In this document: positions 34,793 to 47,838 of the stretch, one piece after another
Layout of the letters: each line of letters starts with the position of its first letter
Position numbering within the stretch: the first letter of the stretch is position 1
Assembly: GCA_036346225.1 (NCBI GenBank)
Contig: JARFIW010000453.1
Location: 5,766,001-5,830,000 of the forward strand
DNA from: Platerodrilus igneus
Lineage: Eukaryota > Arthropoda > Insecta > Coleoptera > Lycidae
Length of the DNA: 64,000 nucleotides
Reading direction: 5' to 3'
Notes under the pieces: generated by a model
What the model was told of the DNA's origin: nothing
The model's input: the letters and a program-made list of their open reading frames with translations, nothing else
Database searches by the model: none
Made by a program: the position numbers and the translations under genes

Positions 34793-37700
34793 TCAATCAC
34801 TCAGCCATCCGAGCTTACAGACGAACCTGAGGATATCGGTCCAGGGCGTGTTTCTGATTCTGGTGGTGTCTGACCTGAAATCACCTAACATGGATTCTCG
34901 GAGGTTGGCGAGTGCCGAGCAGGTGCACAAGATGTGCTCTGCCGTTTCCTAATTTTGTTGACAACCGCGACAGGTTGGGTTTTCTGATAAACCCAATCTG
35001 TGCATGTGCTTTTTTACCTTGCAGTGCCCAGTACCAAAACACCTACTAAAAGTCGTAGTTTTTGCCTCAGCAAACCTATGCAAAGTTTTCAATTTTTTGC
35101 CGGGCGGCAATATGTTTCCTTTGCCCACCTCTCGCAATGGTAGGTTCTCTGTCTTATCATGGTAAATAGCACAGATGACGAAAGAGAGACCGATGGCTCA
35201 GGTCCAACAAAACTCTGAGTCGATTCTTGTCTCGGCAAAGCGTCAGCCTGCTCATTACCGTATTTACCTGAAGACCCTTTGTAACGTGCATTTTTGTAGT
35301 TTAACATTTTACGCTATACTCAATTCGAAAATTCATGCTGCATTAATTCTCACTATTTTCAAAGCAAAACGGAAAGCAGTATTTTTACCGTAATTAATAT
35401 ATAGGAACGAAGAACAAACTACAATTGCTCATCTGTTTATATCAACTCGTTGCTATTACAACGTCTTATCGTCTCTTCTCTAGACTTGTATATTCACAGC
35501 AAAACAAGAACGATGCAATCTACTCATTATAATACGACGCATTCACCTAAGGATGTGTTTCAATCTCGATCACCTAACCACACTATCGAATTGTAGAGAG
35601 TGAAAGTCGATAATCGCGTAACATAATATAAAGGGATTATTCGCAAACGAGTTAATAAATATAAAACATAGAGATAGTAGTTGCAGAAATGTGTTTACGA
35701 ATTGAGTATAGCGTAAAATGTTAAACTACAAAAATGCACGTTACAAATTGATCCAGGTCAGCTCGAGGATATTAAAGTAAGAAGCCCGTTCAACAGTGAG
35801 GTGGCACTGAATTACCACCTCTGAAAGGATCTTCTGCCTATTTAGGGCCATTAAGGCTACCCTGCTATCTGTGGATATGCGTATAGTTTTATTTTGAATA
35901 CCTCGTTCCAAAATAAAACTGGCACCTTGCGTGATCGCAGTGATTTCTGCTTGGAAAATAGTTGCTTGCGTTTCCAAAGCTATGCTTTCGTGAAGGTCTA
36001 GGTCATCTGAAAAGATGCCTGCTCCTGTACTTTCCTTCGTTTTTGATCCATCTTTGAAGATGAATGTATCTGCTGGAATCGCGACTTCAGGATCCACACA
36101 GACCTTGTACTGCTTCCTGAATATTAGTTTGGGTGTAATTGAGTCGACCATGGCATCCAAGAGTGGCATTGTTAGCAACGCCTCCTTTAAGATAACCTGG
36201 AGTCTCCCACCGTCTCCCTTATTGTTCCACATAAGTTTTAGTCTTAGTGCCGCTCTTAGAGCCACCTCCTCCACATGCAGGTTTAGAGGAGGGAGGCTGC
36301 AGGTGGGTTCCAAGGCCGCAGTTGGTGTGGATTTCATTGCGCCCATGATACTAATACAAGCTAGTCTTTGTATGTGCGTAAGTTCTTTAGCTGCGTTAAC
36401 TTGTCTGGTTCGAGGCCACCAAACAACAGCTACATAGCATAGCATAGGTTGTACTACTGCAGTGTATAGCCATAGGACAGCCTTTGGTAAAAGACCCCAA
36501 AGTTTACCTATGGCACGTCTGCATTGCCAGAACACTGCGCTAGCTTTCGTAACTTTTGCTTGTAAGTGTTTAGCCCAGTTTAGTTTCTTATCAAGTATAA
36601 TACCCAAATACTTAACTTCCTCTGAGAGGGTTAGGGATATTTGACACAGTGACGGTAATCTGGTTACCGTTAATTTTCTTTTGCTGATAAAAAGGGCTAG
36701 CGAAGTCTTGTTTGGATTTATAGTCAAGTAGTTTTCCACGCACCATTGTTCAATAAGCTTCGATGCTGTTTGCATGAGGTTGCACAGAAATTTCTCATAT
36801 TTGCCAACTACTACAATAGCCAGGTCATCAGCATACCCTACCGTGTAGAAGCCAGCCCCATTAAGACGATGTAGCAGTTTGTCAACTATTAGATTCCATA
36901 GTAGTGGTGACAATACGCCATCCTGAGGACAGCCCTTAGCTACCACCCTGCATAAGGAAGCGGTTCCCACACAGACACGTACTTCACGACAGTGTAGGTA
37001 CTGTTTTCTCATAACTTTATCAATAGTTTCAACGATGGTTTCACTAAACGCGCCTTCAATATCTATAAATAAGCCTAAAGCTGACATATTGTTCTTGAGG
37101 GATTTCTAAATCAGCTCTACTACAGCGTGTAGGGCAGACTCTGTAGACCTCCCTGGTATATTGGCATATTGGTTCGGGTGAAGAGGATGGTACTGCCCAA
37201 TCACTGCCCTGACCTAAATGTCGCACAATCTTTCCAGCGTCTTTAACAAAAAGGACGTTAGACTGATTGGGACATAGGATTTGGCCAAGGAGTAGTCCTT
37301 CCGTCTCGGTTTAGGAATAAAGACAGCCCTGGCCTTCCTTCAGCTTCTGGGAATATATCCGAACGCAATACAGCCTCTGAACAGCCTCACCAGGCGAGAA
37401 AGTAGCCTCTCCAGACCCCACTGCAGTAGGGCTGGAAAGATGCCATCCAATCCTGGGGACTTAAAAGGTTGGAAGATTAAGATTGCTGATTTTACTTTTT
37501 CTTCCTCAACCAGCCGGTTGCTACCTCTCAATCTGCCTCCTCTGGAGCTGACCTGGGAGCATCCATCCTAGTGATAGACGATAAGGGTACACTTCCTGGG
37601 AAGTGTGTATCTAGGAGTAATTTCTCTGTCTCTTCCTCGTTGTTGATAAACGAGCCGTCTGCATGTTTGAGACAACATGGTTGCTGGCGCGTTACCTTAG

Positions 37701-38794
37701 ACAGGATTCTATTTATTCGAGACGCTTCTTTGGCAGACTCAACTTAGTTACAGAAGGTCTTCCATGAGTCTCTTTGTCGTTTTCTTATCGAAGCTTTGTG
37801 TAGTCCTTGGTGGTTTTTATAATTCTTCTAGTCGACCATACTTTTGCGGTTTTTTGCCCTATTAAACCGTCGGTTCACGGTTTTCTTTAACTTTTGAAGT
37901 TTGCTACACCACCATAGGGTGTTGGAACGAGTAGAAGCTGTTCGAACCGGGTATGCCTGCTGAAAGGACTCTACAATGGAGATTTGAAAGAACTCAATGC
38001 CTCCTTGTAACTTCTCTACGGTTGTTAATTGGTCGTGTGTTGCGGTGTGTAAAGCCGTCCTTCCAGACAGTTAACATAAACCGCTCTATCGGTCGCTCTA
38101 GGGTTCCCGTATTATTTACAAATAACAATTGTTGTTCACCTTATCATAAAGGTTAGCATTCTATGATTTGAAAGGGTTGTTGTAAGTAGCACCTGCCAAT
38201 TCGATATGTGGTTAGAAATATCAATAGAAGTCAAGGTGAGGTCGATAACCGTCTGACTACGTGATGTAACAAACGTCGGCTCGCATCCTAGGTTTATGAT
38301 TTCTAAATTTCTACTTGTAATGTATTCAAGAAATGCTCTTCCTCGTGGATTGATATTTGCGCAGCCACAGGTCGTATGGTGTGCGTTAGAATCACATCCA
38401 ATAATGAGATGTTTTTTGTTCTTTTCACAGTAGTCAATGACCTCCATCAGCTCACGGGAGGGAGGTCATTTTCTATTGCGAAGTAAGCTGAAACCAAGAT
38501 TAAATCAGTTTTTGCAACGATATTGCATTTAAGCTAGCCGTCACGGCCACTCACTTGAGGCAATAGGAAAGCGTTAATATGCCTAGGTGTGTAAACATAT
38601 GCTCTAGGCTTAGATTGGCTTTTACCTGTGAAGATAGTACCGTGAAGGCTGCTCAAACCAAAGACCCTTGAGTTCACCACCCAGGGTTCCTGGATGAGGG
38701 CAATGTCCTGCTTTGTGCTCAGGTGGCTGCATAAGGTACCCGCAGTCGCCCGACAGTGTTGTAAGTTTAAATGTATGATGTTTAGTCCCGCCAT
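34793..38794 (-). pseudogene. LOA/I-type LINE ORF2: endonuclease, RT, RNase H
   Basis: The ATG at 38794 starts the endonuclease (IIHLNLQHCRA, LIQEPWV, IIGCDSNAHH at ~38390, SNHRMLTF). The RT entry region (FKSPGLDGIFPALLQWG) is at ~37460. The RT palm and thumb lie at 37087-36400 (IDIEGAFSE, GCPQDGVLSPLLWN, GYADDLAIVV, YLGIILDKKLNW). RNase H follows (36050-35090, FKDGSKTKE, QAEITAI, STDSRVALMAL, then YGNEQADAL beyond the MITE). The C-terminus has a Cys/His region (CRGC...HRLGLSENPTC) and ends at a TGA at 34793. Frameshifts near 37340, 37090 and 38130 disable it. Confidence 0.8.
35280..35748. mobile_element. MITE A, in LINE RNase H
   Basis: Termini tgtaacgtgcatttttgtag and its inverted copy (arms ~47 bp each, 35280-35327 and 35700-35748) enclose ~375 bp without coding capacity. 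Removing it rejoins RNase H codons (LTWI..GSSGKYGNE), so it is a clean insertion. A related copy is at 60352-60818. Confidence 0.82.
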
Positions 38795-38810
38795 TTGAAC
38801 CAGTACTTAC

Positions 38811-39843
38811 TTAACCTAAAGCGTCCTTGGTTGGACTACCCAGCGACATTTTCTTACACTCTTCAGCCAGCCACTCCACTAAGAGGGGGTCAGAGTCCAT
38901 CGTCTCTATCTGATTGCTTGACGTTGTCGATGGTTGAGTTTCTACCGCTGTCTCCAGCTGTTGCTCTAGATGTGGAAGAGGCAGTCGCTGCTTCATTGTT
39001 GCAGTTTGTTGCTGCTGTTGCATGGTTGCCGGTTGCTGGACCGCTTCTGCAACAGCTTGATTTTTTTGAATTCTGATATTCAGGGAGGTAAGAATGTAGT
39101 GCAGCTTCCTTCCCTTACTGACTATAGCATCCTTAACATCCTACCCAACGCCAAAAATGACCAGCCTCCCTTGAGGCTGGTCTCTCGTAGCGGTGTGGAA
39201 GACGCGCACTTAGATATGTCTGTCCAAGGGTTTTGCACCCAGAGACGTCTTTGAACAACATCCACATTTTCCGGACGTCCCGGAATCCACAGTGCGCTCT
39301 TCAGAAATCTTGGTAGCAATACCACTTGAGCGACCACTAGGCGTGCAGCCTTCTACAGCTGAGGGAGGTTTTCAACCGCCTCTGTTATCCTCTTCAGGGA
39401 GTGGTCATCCTCGCAACAGATCCGTAAGATCTCGCCCGAGTACGCCCACCTCCTGAAGGTTGGTGGTGTAATGCCGTCAGGAAGGGAGAACAAATACTTG
39501 TCCAACGCCTTTTCAATAGCTGCTTGTAGTAGTTCAGCCTGAGGCTAGGTTATTTTTCCTAAGGGGTAGCACTTGTCGATCACAGCTACATGGAGGTGAT
39601 TGGAAGCTGCCTCCCCATAGCTGCTAACGGTAAAGCGAGCGGTGCCGCTATTACACTCCTTTTCGGGGGTTTAGCTTGAGGTGGAGTGTCGTCAGATCGC
39701 ACTCTTTTCTTGCTCTTACCCGATTTGGCATCTGAGGGCCTTGAGGAGGAGGTGGACGGTTTGACGATGGCGGGTGCCAGACGGTCAGGATGCTGCTCCT
39801 TGGTTTGGTTAGCCGACGGGCCAGCCATATCCGTGGCAGTCAT
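38811..39843 (-). pseudogene. LOA/I-type LINE ORF1
   Basis: The ATG at 39843 gives a basic, Pro/Ser-rich N-terminus (SGKSKKRVRSDDTPPQAKPPKR). It is followed in other frames by a region like the DUF4780 RNA-binding domain of LOA ORF1 proteins (ALWIPGRPENVDVVQRRL, ~39300) and a Gln/Thr-rich tail ending ~38811. Frames are broken between 39586 and 39337 and near 39080. The expected role is RNA binding in the LINE particle. Confidence 0.6.
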
Positions 39844-40312
39844 GCGTATTGCCAGACGTGCCTTCCTCCTGCTCCTCTGGTGTGCTTTTCTGCTCCTCTG
39901 GTTCCAAAATTGATTGTAGTTTCGTTTTACGTGAAATGAGTAAAACTGGCACTATTCTATGCTATTTACAGCGAATAAAGGGCATTTTTTACGTATCAAA
40001 AATGTATTTTTATGATAATTAATAAGTGAAAATAAATGGCTTTGTATTTACGCTTGAAATGAATCGATTTTCATAAGGTATAAAGTTCGCATTTTATGCG
40101 TTTTATGATATCTCATAAATAATTATTTTTACATATACGGCTTCACTTTGTACACACGGCGTGATTATTTATTACATAAATGACCAACTTTTTTAATTGC
40201 TCTCAAATGCAAACACAATGTGTTTTTAATACACAAAATTATTTATTCTTCTGCACGAAAAGTGTGTTTTGCTTTGCACTTAATTGCTGTGTCTTTACAA
40301 TATACTTCATAT

Positions 40313-40423
40313 TATACAGGATGGAACAATGAATTTTCGGAAATTTCTTTTCTTTTAGGTTTTTTTATATTTTAGTGATTTTTATTTGTAGAACTTGGGT
40401 TTCAATGATCTCTTGTGACCTCT

Positions 40424-40428
<5 letters not shown>
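40313..40428 (+). repeat. Interspersed repeat, tatacagg-ended, copy a
   Basis: The sequence tatacaggatggaacaatgaat...ttatttgtagaacttgggtttcaatga..ctcttgtgacctct is shared with 51630-51725 and 56424-56535. The end motif resembles mariner-type termini, so these may be remnants of a short DNA element. Confidence 0.65.

Positions 40429-40463
<35 letters not shown>
40429..40463. repeat. (TA)n microsatellite at Gypsy 2 left edge
   Basis: Pure TA tract ending directly at the tgctgtgg terminus of the LTR. Confidence 0.9.
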
Positions 40464-40465
<2 letters not shown>

Positions 40466-42591
40466 CTGTGGTATACTCCTGTGAATGCGGGAACTGGGCC
40501 CTTTCAACAAAAAAATTCTAGTCCCACCGATTGGGCGTCATAAACTGCTGTGATCCTGTTTTCGCCTCGGCTGCTCACCTAATTTTATAAACCTCCTCAT
40601 TCATAAAATTAAACAACACATTCCTACCACAAACATCAACGTTAACTCTATTTACATCAATATTCAGAATACATTAAATTTTCAAATTAAATTTCAGCAT
40701 AAAATTCAGTTTTAAAAAGAATTTCAAGATTAATTTTATTATCATTTTACTGTGCATCCAGAATTAAAGTCCTTGTTGGATGCCTACTAATTAATATAAC
40801 AATATATGCAGAGTAAAAAGGGAGCATCTACCACCCCTTTACGTTAATTAACCAGGTTCGTCTAATTGAGCTCAAAGACATACCTAAAATTTTATCATAA
40901 TCCAGAACATCAATACTAAATACCCCTTTCTACTTAAACAAGCAAATTTCATCTTAACATTAACATTTTATGGTTAGTACAATTTCACTAATGTCCATTT
41001 AAAGTAAATCAATTATAAAGTAATTCAACACACACAAAAATGTCAAACAAAATAGTATAATTTACCTGAAGGTTACTGTCCTCGTAGCTTCAATGTACAT
41101 CGTCCCTTTAGTTAATCACACCATTCCAACAGGATTATATTTACGGCTTCTAATTCTCAACGCTTTTAAAATTTTCTCCATCACCATTTATTTAAAGTTG
41201 TTTCTGGGCTTTTCCGGAACTCATCTGTGTATATCTGACCCTTGTTTCGTGGATCCAGACACGTATTTGAACCATTTAATTATTAACACCCCCGAAAAAT
41301 AGCAAAGAATTCATGCGTCTTTCACCAATATACGCCAAAACTGCCTACTTTTGTGTATACATTTGTCGTTGTAAATTTTGCTAATTGGTACAGTGATACT
41401 AAATTTTATTACCTTGTATCTAAGTGCACTGAAGTACATTCATGTTAGCACGTAAATAACAAACTATTTTGAATCACTAAAATATACGAGCAAAATTTTA
41501 AATTATTTTATCAAACTAAAATGCACTGTTTAACATCTTGAATCAAGTCGCGGATGTAAGAGCTTTTAACGCATCGAATAGTCAAAAGTTTAAGAGGCCG
41601 AAATTCATATTACCACCGGTATATATAGCAAAAAGCCTGTCTGTTGGTCTGTTCCCCAAAACAGACAATTCTTAAGAATTTCTCATTTTATGTTCCCAGT
41701 CCGTCGCTCGCGCGTCGGTTTTTACGAATTTTTCACTCGCCCCATTTAAATCTCAGAAATTCTCACACGGCACGCAAACATGTCCGAGAAAAACTAATTA
41801 ATTTTGTACAGAAATTGTTGTTTCTACCTCTGATATTTGCATCCTATTTTCAACCAATTGTGACCCTCGTGACGTTGCTTAAATCACGCCTTTTACTATA
41901 TGTGTCTTTGCTTGACGCATTTTTCTCTTTCCTTTTCTAACCTGTTCTTATTGGTGCAAATCGATATTCTTTATTATCGATTATTTTCCAGTCCATGTGG
42001 ACTATCTGGGTTAAATAACCCCGTATCGCACCTTCTCGTGAATATTAAGCCACGGTTTCTCCAAGTTTCTTTGAAACCATTTGTTATCTACACAATTTTC
42101 GCCGTACGTGATATTTAAACTACGCAGGTGTTCAAAATAATATTAATTCTCAGAGCTTTATTTTCTGGTATTATAATCTTGGATTTTCACAGACTTTTAT
42201 GCTTATTATTAATAATGGTTTAATTAACTCCAATTAAAATTGACTTCTATCCTTTCATTTTAGTGAATCCTAACTAAATATTAATTATTATCTGTACGCT
42301 TTGTCTACTACTTGTTACTTAAAATAGGGTTAATTAATATAAATTTTGCACGTAATTTCCATTTGTTTCTTTATTAGGAATAATTAAATTACACGCAGAG
42401 CTTTTTAATACTGTTTCTTTTGATATAAAGCGTCTTGTACATAATTTAAATTTCTTATTTTTACTGAAACGACCGCATTTATTTATGCTTCAAGGTTTTA
42501 ATAAAGCGTATTATTTAATAAAATTCCTTATACACGGTGATTAAAATTATTTGATGTGATTATTTAATTTTCTACCCTGGTCTAAATATGA
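40464..42591 (-). repeat. Gypsy 2 3' LTR
   Basis: About 2.1 kb, starting tgctgtggtatactcctg and ending ctggtctaaatatga; nearly identical to 45684-47802. No functional reading frame is supported inside it. Confidence 0.9.
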
Positions 42592-43130
42592 GTATTTTCC
42601 CCCTATTTGAATACAAATAATTCCACTTATTTGAATGCAAATATTAAGCATTTAGCCCAAAAAAAATTACAAAAAAAAATTGCCTATTTCTCTCTACCCT
42701 TATCTATCTAACTTACCTACCTTATCTCCAATTCAAAAAAATATTTACACCTATCCTATATCCCTATCCTATTCCTAACTCTCACCTAATTCTATAAACT
42801 GAAATTATCCCTAACTTCATCCTACTCATCCATCTAATCCTATATACGTCCTATATACCTATTCTATTCCTAACTTTTAACTAATCTTCACTATACTTTA
42901 CTTCATCCTACCTAATCCTATATACCTATCCTATTTCTAACTTTATTCCTAACTCTCCACTAATCTTATATGCAATATCTATACTTAACCTATCTTATTT
43001 TCTTCCTACATTTACTCTTTATTCTCATCCTAAACCTATTCCTAATTATCTCCCACATTTATCCTATACTTAGCTTTATTTTCTATAAACACCTACTTCT
43101 ACTCTTCTATATACACCTATGCTATCCCTA
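42592..43130. repeat. Polypurine tract and pyrimidine-rich 3' region of Gypsy 2
   Basis: The minus strand reads aaataGGGGGAAAATAC just before the LTR (42593-42608), a good polypurine tract. The neighbouring 500 bp is built from cctatcctatatacctat-like units without coding potential, similar in composition and position to 10805-11900 of Gypsy 1. Confidence 0.8.
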
Positions 43131-43132
43131 TC

Positions 43133-44071
43133 CTACTTAAATCTAACTCTCTTCTTGACCCTCCAAGTCTTTCTTCTCACCATCCTAATACTCTTCATCC
43201 CTCTTTCTCCCCCTTCTATATCTACACTTATCCTCCCTATTATCTCACATAAAATAAACTTATCATCCCTATTATCCCGACTCTTAAATATTACTTCTTC
43301 TTTAGTCCCTACACATGTCTGTTTCTCATTTACTATTTTTTTTCTTTCTGCCGACAAACCAAACGATACTACTTTACAATTATCGATTTTTCCCTCTATG
43401 GAAAATCCTATGTACCTTCTAGAATTCTTATGTAATGGAATCCGCCAGAATGAATTCCTTAAATCTACTTTATTAAAAACAACTTTGCCACTTAACCTCA
43501 TCAAAAATAATTCTGCCTTCACCTGCTCCCGATATGCTGCTGTTGCTTCTACCCCCACTAATTCTGCATGTTTTTGTAATAAAGCTTGAACCTCTACTAT
43601 CCTATCCTCTGGACATCTTATTGTGTTGATGTGTTTACCTTCATCATTCTCTACCTCCACTACATTAATACTAAACCCCGTGTCATCCTCTGTGACTTCA
43701 TAACTGCCCTTCCATGGCACTACCCTATCATTAATCCTTATTACCTTCCTTTCCATATCTATCAAAACCCCTAACTTCATCATACAGTCAACACCTAAAA
43801 TGATCTGAAACTTCAGTCCAGGTACAATTACAAACTCCTGTTCACAGCTTAAACCTCCTATATCTATCCTAAGCACCACAACACTATTTACTACAGCAAA
43901 CTTCTTTTTATTTGGAGCTACTAAATGGCTACGCTTTATAGGCATAATTCTATCACAAACCTTATCCCTAATTTTGCTGACGAATTCCTCCGATATTAAA
44001 CTCGCCTCTGCCCCTGTATCAAGTAATACTTCTACATTATTCTCAAAAATTTCTAAATTAATAATTGGCAA
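43133..44071 (-). pseudogene. Gypsy 2 protease and truncated reverse transcriptase
   Basis: The frame begins with an aspartic protease (VLLDTGAEASLIS active site, ~44020, and IILGVDCMMKLGV flap-side motif, ~43790). It continues into the RT fingers (VDLRNSFWRIPL, RYIGFSIEGK, FGLS, ~43470-43370). It then runs into unrelated sequence (from AERKKIVNEK on), so the RT palm with its YxDD, RNase H and integrase were deleted. The frame itself is open, but the enzyme cannot work. Trans-mobilisation by an intact relative is possible. Confidence 0.82.
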
Positions 44072-44340
44072 ACATAATTTTCCTTAGTTTCTGGCTCTAC
44101 TTCCTCCTCAATTTTGAAAAATTCACGTGGATGTTCATATACATTTACACTGAAATCTAGTGGTCTGTCGCATTCTAAAAATCCTGTCCAGGTCTGTTTT
44201 CCCTACTCGGTCCTGGTCTAGCCGTCACCTCCGCGTATGTTCTGGGCGTTTCCACTCGTTCCGTGTCTGTATTAGCAGTCCCGCTCATGTCTGGTGAACT
44301 ATTCATTCTGGTAGGTCCCGGTCTCGGTGCAGGTCCCTTC

Positions 44341-45539
44341 CTAAACTATTACTCTAACGTATGGTCGTCGCTGTTCCCAGTTCTGTCGCTGGTATCCGTA
44401 ACTATTCCCCCGTCTAGCGTAGTTGTCCCGTCTATTGTCAAACCTAACTGTGTTGATCTGTCTTTCCCTGTTATCCCGAGGTCGTCCACTACTTACGTCG
44501 TCGTACCTCTGCAGGTATTCCAAAACATTTCTCTGTCCACTATGTTCTGTAGTGCTACGTGTTGTCTTATGTCTACCTCGAAGTGTCGTGATAAATACTT
44601 AATAATTTGTCGGTCCGTCAGTGGTGGGTTCAGTTGCTTTGCTATGCTATACTTGCGTATAGCATATTGCTCCTACTTCCTGAAAATTCTCCTTAAATTT
44701 CCTGTGATTAAGTCGTCTCGTACCTGATCTTGTCTGTGGTCACTCCAGTAGTGCTTTAAAATTTGTTTTCAAAGTCCTGATACGTGTCTATGTCCTGTCC
44801 TACTAAATTGTACCACGCTTCCGCATTGTCCTTTAATAAAGCCTTTATCGTATTTAGTTTAGTCTGTTCGTCAAATAAATTTCCCACTAGATTTCTTACA
44901 CTATTAATAAAAATTTGTGGATTTACTCTGTTATCGCCATAAAACTTCATGTGTTGGTCCAATGATCCTCCACCTGTATAAAATCTGGGACCATCCCCCG
45001 TTAAATTTGACATGTTGTATTTGATACTACTAACTTCGCGTTCTACCCTGCCTAACTGATCCCTATATGAGTCCGTCACTTCAGTCATTTTTACATTAAT
45101 CTCTTCTTCACAAAAAATGCGTACTTCGGACCTTAAATGTCCCATTTCCTGTCGAAGACCTGTAATATCACGCTCATTTTTTTCAACCCTATTTTCTACT
45201 TCCCCCAGTTTCACGGTAAGACTATCTTTAAATTCTGTAAATTCTTCAGTATTTTGTTCAATTTTCCCGCTTATCTGCTATAATTTTTGGTTGGACTCCT
45301 CCCCTCGCTCTATTAGATTCTTCGCTTAGCAGTTCTAATTTTCTGTTGGACTCCTCCCTAGCTAATCGCATTTCCTCTAACATTCTCATCATTAACTCAT
45401 TTCCTTGATCCCCTGATTCCGTCCTCGACTGATCTCTACTGCCTCCGGCTTCTTCCATTTTCGAAATTTTCTCACACAATGCACTATCGTCACTTCCAAT
45501 TTCCACTCCTTGACTCCTTAACCACTCCTTTCTCTGCAT
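44341..45539 (-). pseudogene. Gypsy 2 gag
   Basis: ATG 45539 (MQRKEWL...). Residues ~50-180 are rich in Glu, Arg and Leu with heptad-like spacing (probable coiled coil). The capsid-like core FYGDNRVNPQIFINSVRNLVG...AWYNLVGQDIDTYQDF follows at ~44960-44760. The C-terminal part is Arg/Gly/Asn-rich (RRDNYARRGNSYGYQRQ) rather than a clear zinc knuckle. Frames break at ~45240 and ~44750. Gag would bind and package element RNA. Confidence 0.75.
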
Positions 45540-45670
45540 ACGTTCAAATCACTCACACACACTCTAAAATACTCCTAAATTTATACACACACAAAAACTC
45601 TCTCTCTCAGATCGCCAGTTTCCTGGAATAAAATCACAAAAATTTTATTTGGAACTCGAGCCTCACTTTT

Positions 45671-45678
45671 GGTCGCCA
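45671..45678 (-). promoter_or_regulatory. Gypsy 2 primer-binding site
   Basis: The minus strand reads TGGCGACC followed by aaaagtgaggc, starting 5 bp from the LTR end. TGGCGACC is the 3' end complement commonly attributed to tRNA-Arg priming. Confidence 0.65.
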
Positions 45679-45683
45679 TATAC

Positions 45684-47802
45684 TGCTGTGATATACTCCT
45701 GTGAATGCGGGAACTGGGCCCTTTCAACAAAAAAATTCTAGTCCCACCGATTGGGCGTCATAAACTGCTGTGATCCTGTTTTCGCCTCGGCTGCTCACCT
45801 AATTTTATAAACCTCCTCATTCATAAAATTAAACAACACATTCCTATCACAAACATCAACGTTAACTCTATTTACATCAATATTCAGAATACATTAAATT
45901 TTCAAATTAAATTTCAGCATAAAATTCAGTTTTAAAAAGAATTTCAAGATTAATTTTATTATCATTTTACTGTGCATCCAGAATTAAAGTCCTTGTTGGA
46001 TGCCTACTAATTAATATAACAATATATGCAGAGTAAAAGGAGCATCTACCACCCTTTACGTTAATTAACCAGGTTCGTCTAATTGAGCTCAAAGACATAC
46101 CTAAAATTTTATCATAATCCAGAACATCAATACTAAATACCCTTTTTACTTAAACAAGCAAATTTCATCTTAACATTAACATTTTATGGTTAGTACAATT
46201 TCACTAATGTCCATTTAAAGTAAATCAATTATAAAGTAATTCAATACACACAAAAATGTCAAACAAAATAGCATAATTTACCTGAAGGTTACTGTCCTCG
46301 TAGCTTCAATGTACATCGTCCCTTTAGTTAATCACACCATTCCAACAGGATTATATTTACGGCTTCTAATTCTCAACGCTTTTAAAATTTTCTCCATCAC
46401 CATTTATTTAAAGTTGTTTCTGGGCTTTTCCGGAACTCATCTGTGTATATCTGACCCTTGTTTCGTGGATCCAGACACGTATTTGAACCATTTAATTATT
46501 AACACCCCCGAAAAATAGCAAAGAATTCATGCGTCTTTCACCAATATACGCCAAAACTGCCTACTTTTGTGTATACATTTGTCGTTGTAAATTTTGCTAA
46601 TTGGTACAGTGATACTAAATTTTATTACCTTGTATCTAAGTGCACTGAAGTACATTCATGTTAGCACGTAAATAACAAACTATTTTGAATCACTAAAATA
46701 TACGAGCAAAATTTTAAATTATTTTATCAAACTAATATGCACTGTTTAACATCTTGAATCAAGTCGCGGATGTAAGAGCTTTTAACGCATCGAATAGTCA
46801 AAAGTTTAAGAGGCCGAAATTCATATTATCACCGGTATATATAGCAAAAAGCCTGTCTGTCGGTCTGTTCCCCAAAACAGACAATTCTTAAGAATTTCTC
46901 ATTTTATGTTCCCAGTCCGTCGCTCGCGCGTCGGTTTTACGAATTTTCACTCGCCCCATTTAAATCTCAGAAATTCTCACACGGCACGCAAACATGTCCG
47001 AGAAAAACTAATTAGTTTTGTACAGAAATTGTTGTTTCTACCTCTGATATTTGCATCCTATTTTCAACCAATTGTGACCCTCGTGACGTTGCTTAAATCA
47101 CGCCTTTTACTATATGTGTCTTTGCTTGACGCATTTTCTCTTTCCTTTTCTAACCTGTTCTTATTGGTGCAAATTGATATTCTTTATTATCGATTATTTT
47201 CCAGTCCATGTGGACTATCTGGGTTAAATAACCCCGTATCGCACCTTCTCGTGAATATTAAGCCACGGTTTCTCCAAGATTCTTTGAAACCATTTGTTAT
47301 CTACACAATTTTCGCCGTACGTGATATTTAAACTACGCAGGTGTTCAAAATAATATTAATTCTCAGAGCTTTATTTTCTGGTATTATAATCTTGGATTTT
47401 CACAGACTTTTATGCTTATTATTAATAATGGTTTAATTAACTCCAATTAAAATTGACTTCTATCCTTTCATTTTAGTGAATCCTAACTAAATATTAATTA
47501 TTATCTGTACGCTTTGTCTACTACTTGTTACTTAAAATAGGGTTAATTAATATAAATTTTGCACGTAATTTCCATTTGTTTCTTTATTAGGAATAATTAA
47601 ATTACACGCAGAGCTTTTAATACTGTTTCTTTTGATATAAAGCGTCTTGTACATAATTTAAATTTCTTATTTTTACTGAAACGACCGCATTTATTTATGC
47701 TTCAAGGTTTTAATAAAGCGTATTATTTAATAAAATTCCTTATACACGGTGATTAAAATTATTTGATGTGATTATTTAATTTTCTACCCTGGTCTAAATA
47801 TG
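45684..47802 (-). repeat. Gypsy 2 5' LTR
   Basis: Direct copy of 40464-42591; begins tgctgtgatatactcctg and ends ctggtctaaatatga, next to a (TA)n tract. Confidence 0.9.

Positions 47803-47837
<35 letters not shown>
47803..47837. repeat. (TA)n microsatellite between two LTRs
   Basis: AT dinucleotide run between the end of Gypsy 2 and the start of a related LTR fragment. Confidence 0.9.

Positions 47838-47838
<1 letters not shown>

Larger units (their letters stand above)
34730..39930 (-). mobile_element. LOA/I-type LINE with RNase H, in the K2P intron
   Basis: Minus-strand LINE with ORF1 (39843-38811) and ORF2 (38794-34793: endonuclease, RT, RNase H, C-terminal region). The RT style (GVLSPLLWNLIVDKLL, GYADDLAIVV) plus a downstream RNase H points to the LOA/I side of LINE diversity. 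The 3' end is placed near 34730 only approximately. A MITE at 35280-35748 splits the RNase H region. Frames are broken in several places. Confidence 0.8.
40464..47802 (-). mobile_element. Gypsy element 2, long LTRs and deleted pol
   Basis: Minus-strand LTR retrotransposon of ~7.3 kb: 5' LTR 45684-47802, primer-binding site 45671-45678, gag 45539-44341, protease and partial RT 44071-43133, pyrimidine tract, 3' LTR 40464-42591. RNase H and integrase are missing, so the copy is non-autonomous. The two LTRs differ at only a few sites by eye, and identical 69-residue translations occur at 41093 and 46309, suggesting recent insertion. It is a relative of Gypsy element 1 (shared pol lead-in and LTR start). 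Confidence 0.87.

Noticed and set aside
41093..41302. 69-codon open frame in the Gypsy 2 LTR (also at 46309)
   Set aside because: Its identity in both copies is due to LTR identity; the frame has no domain.
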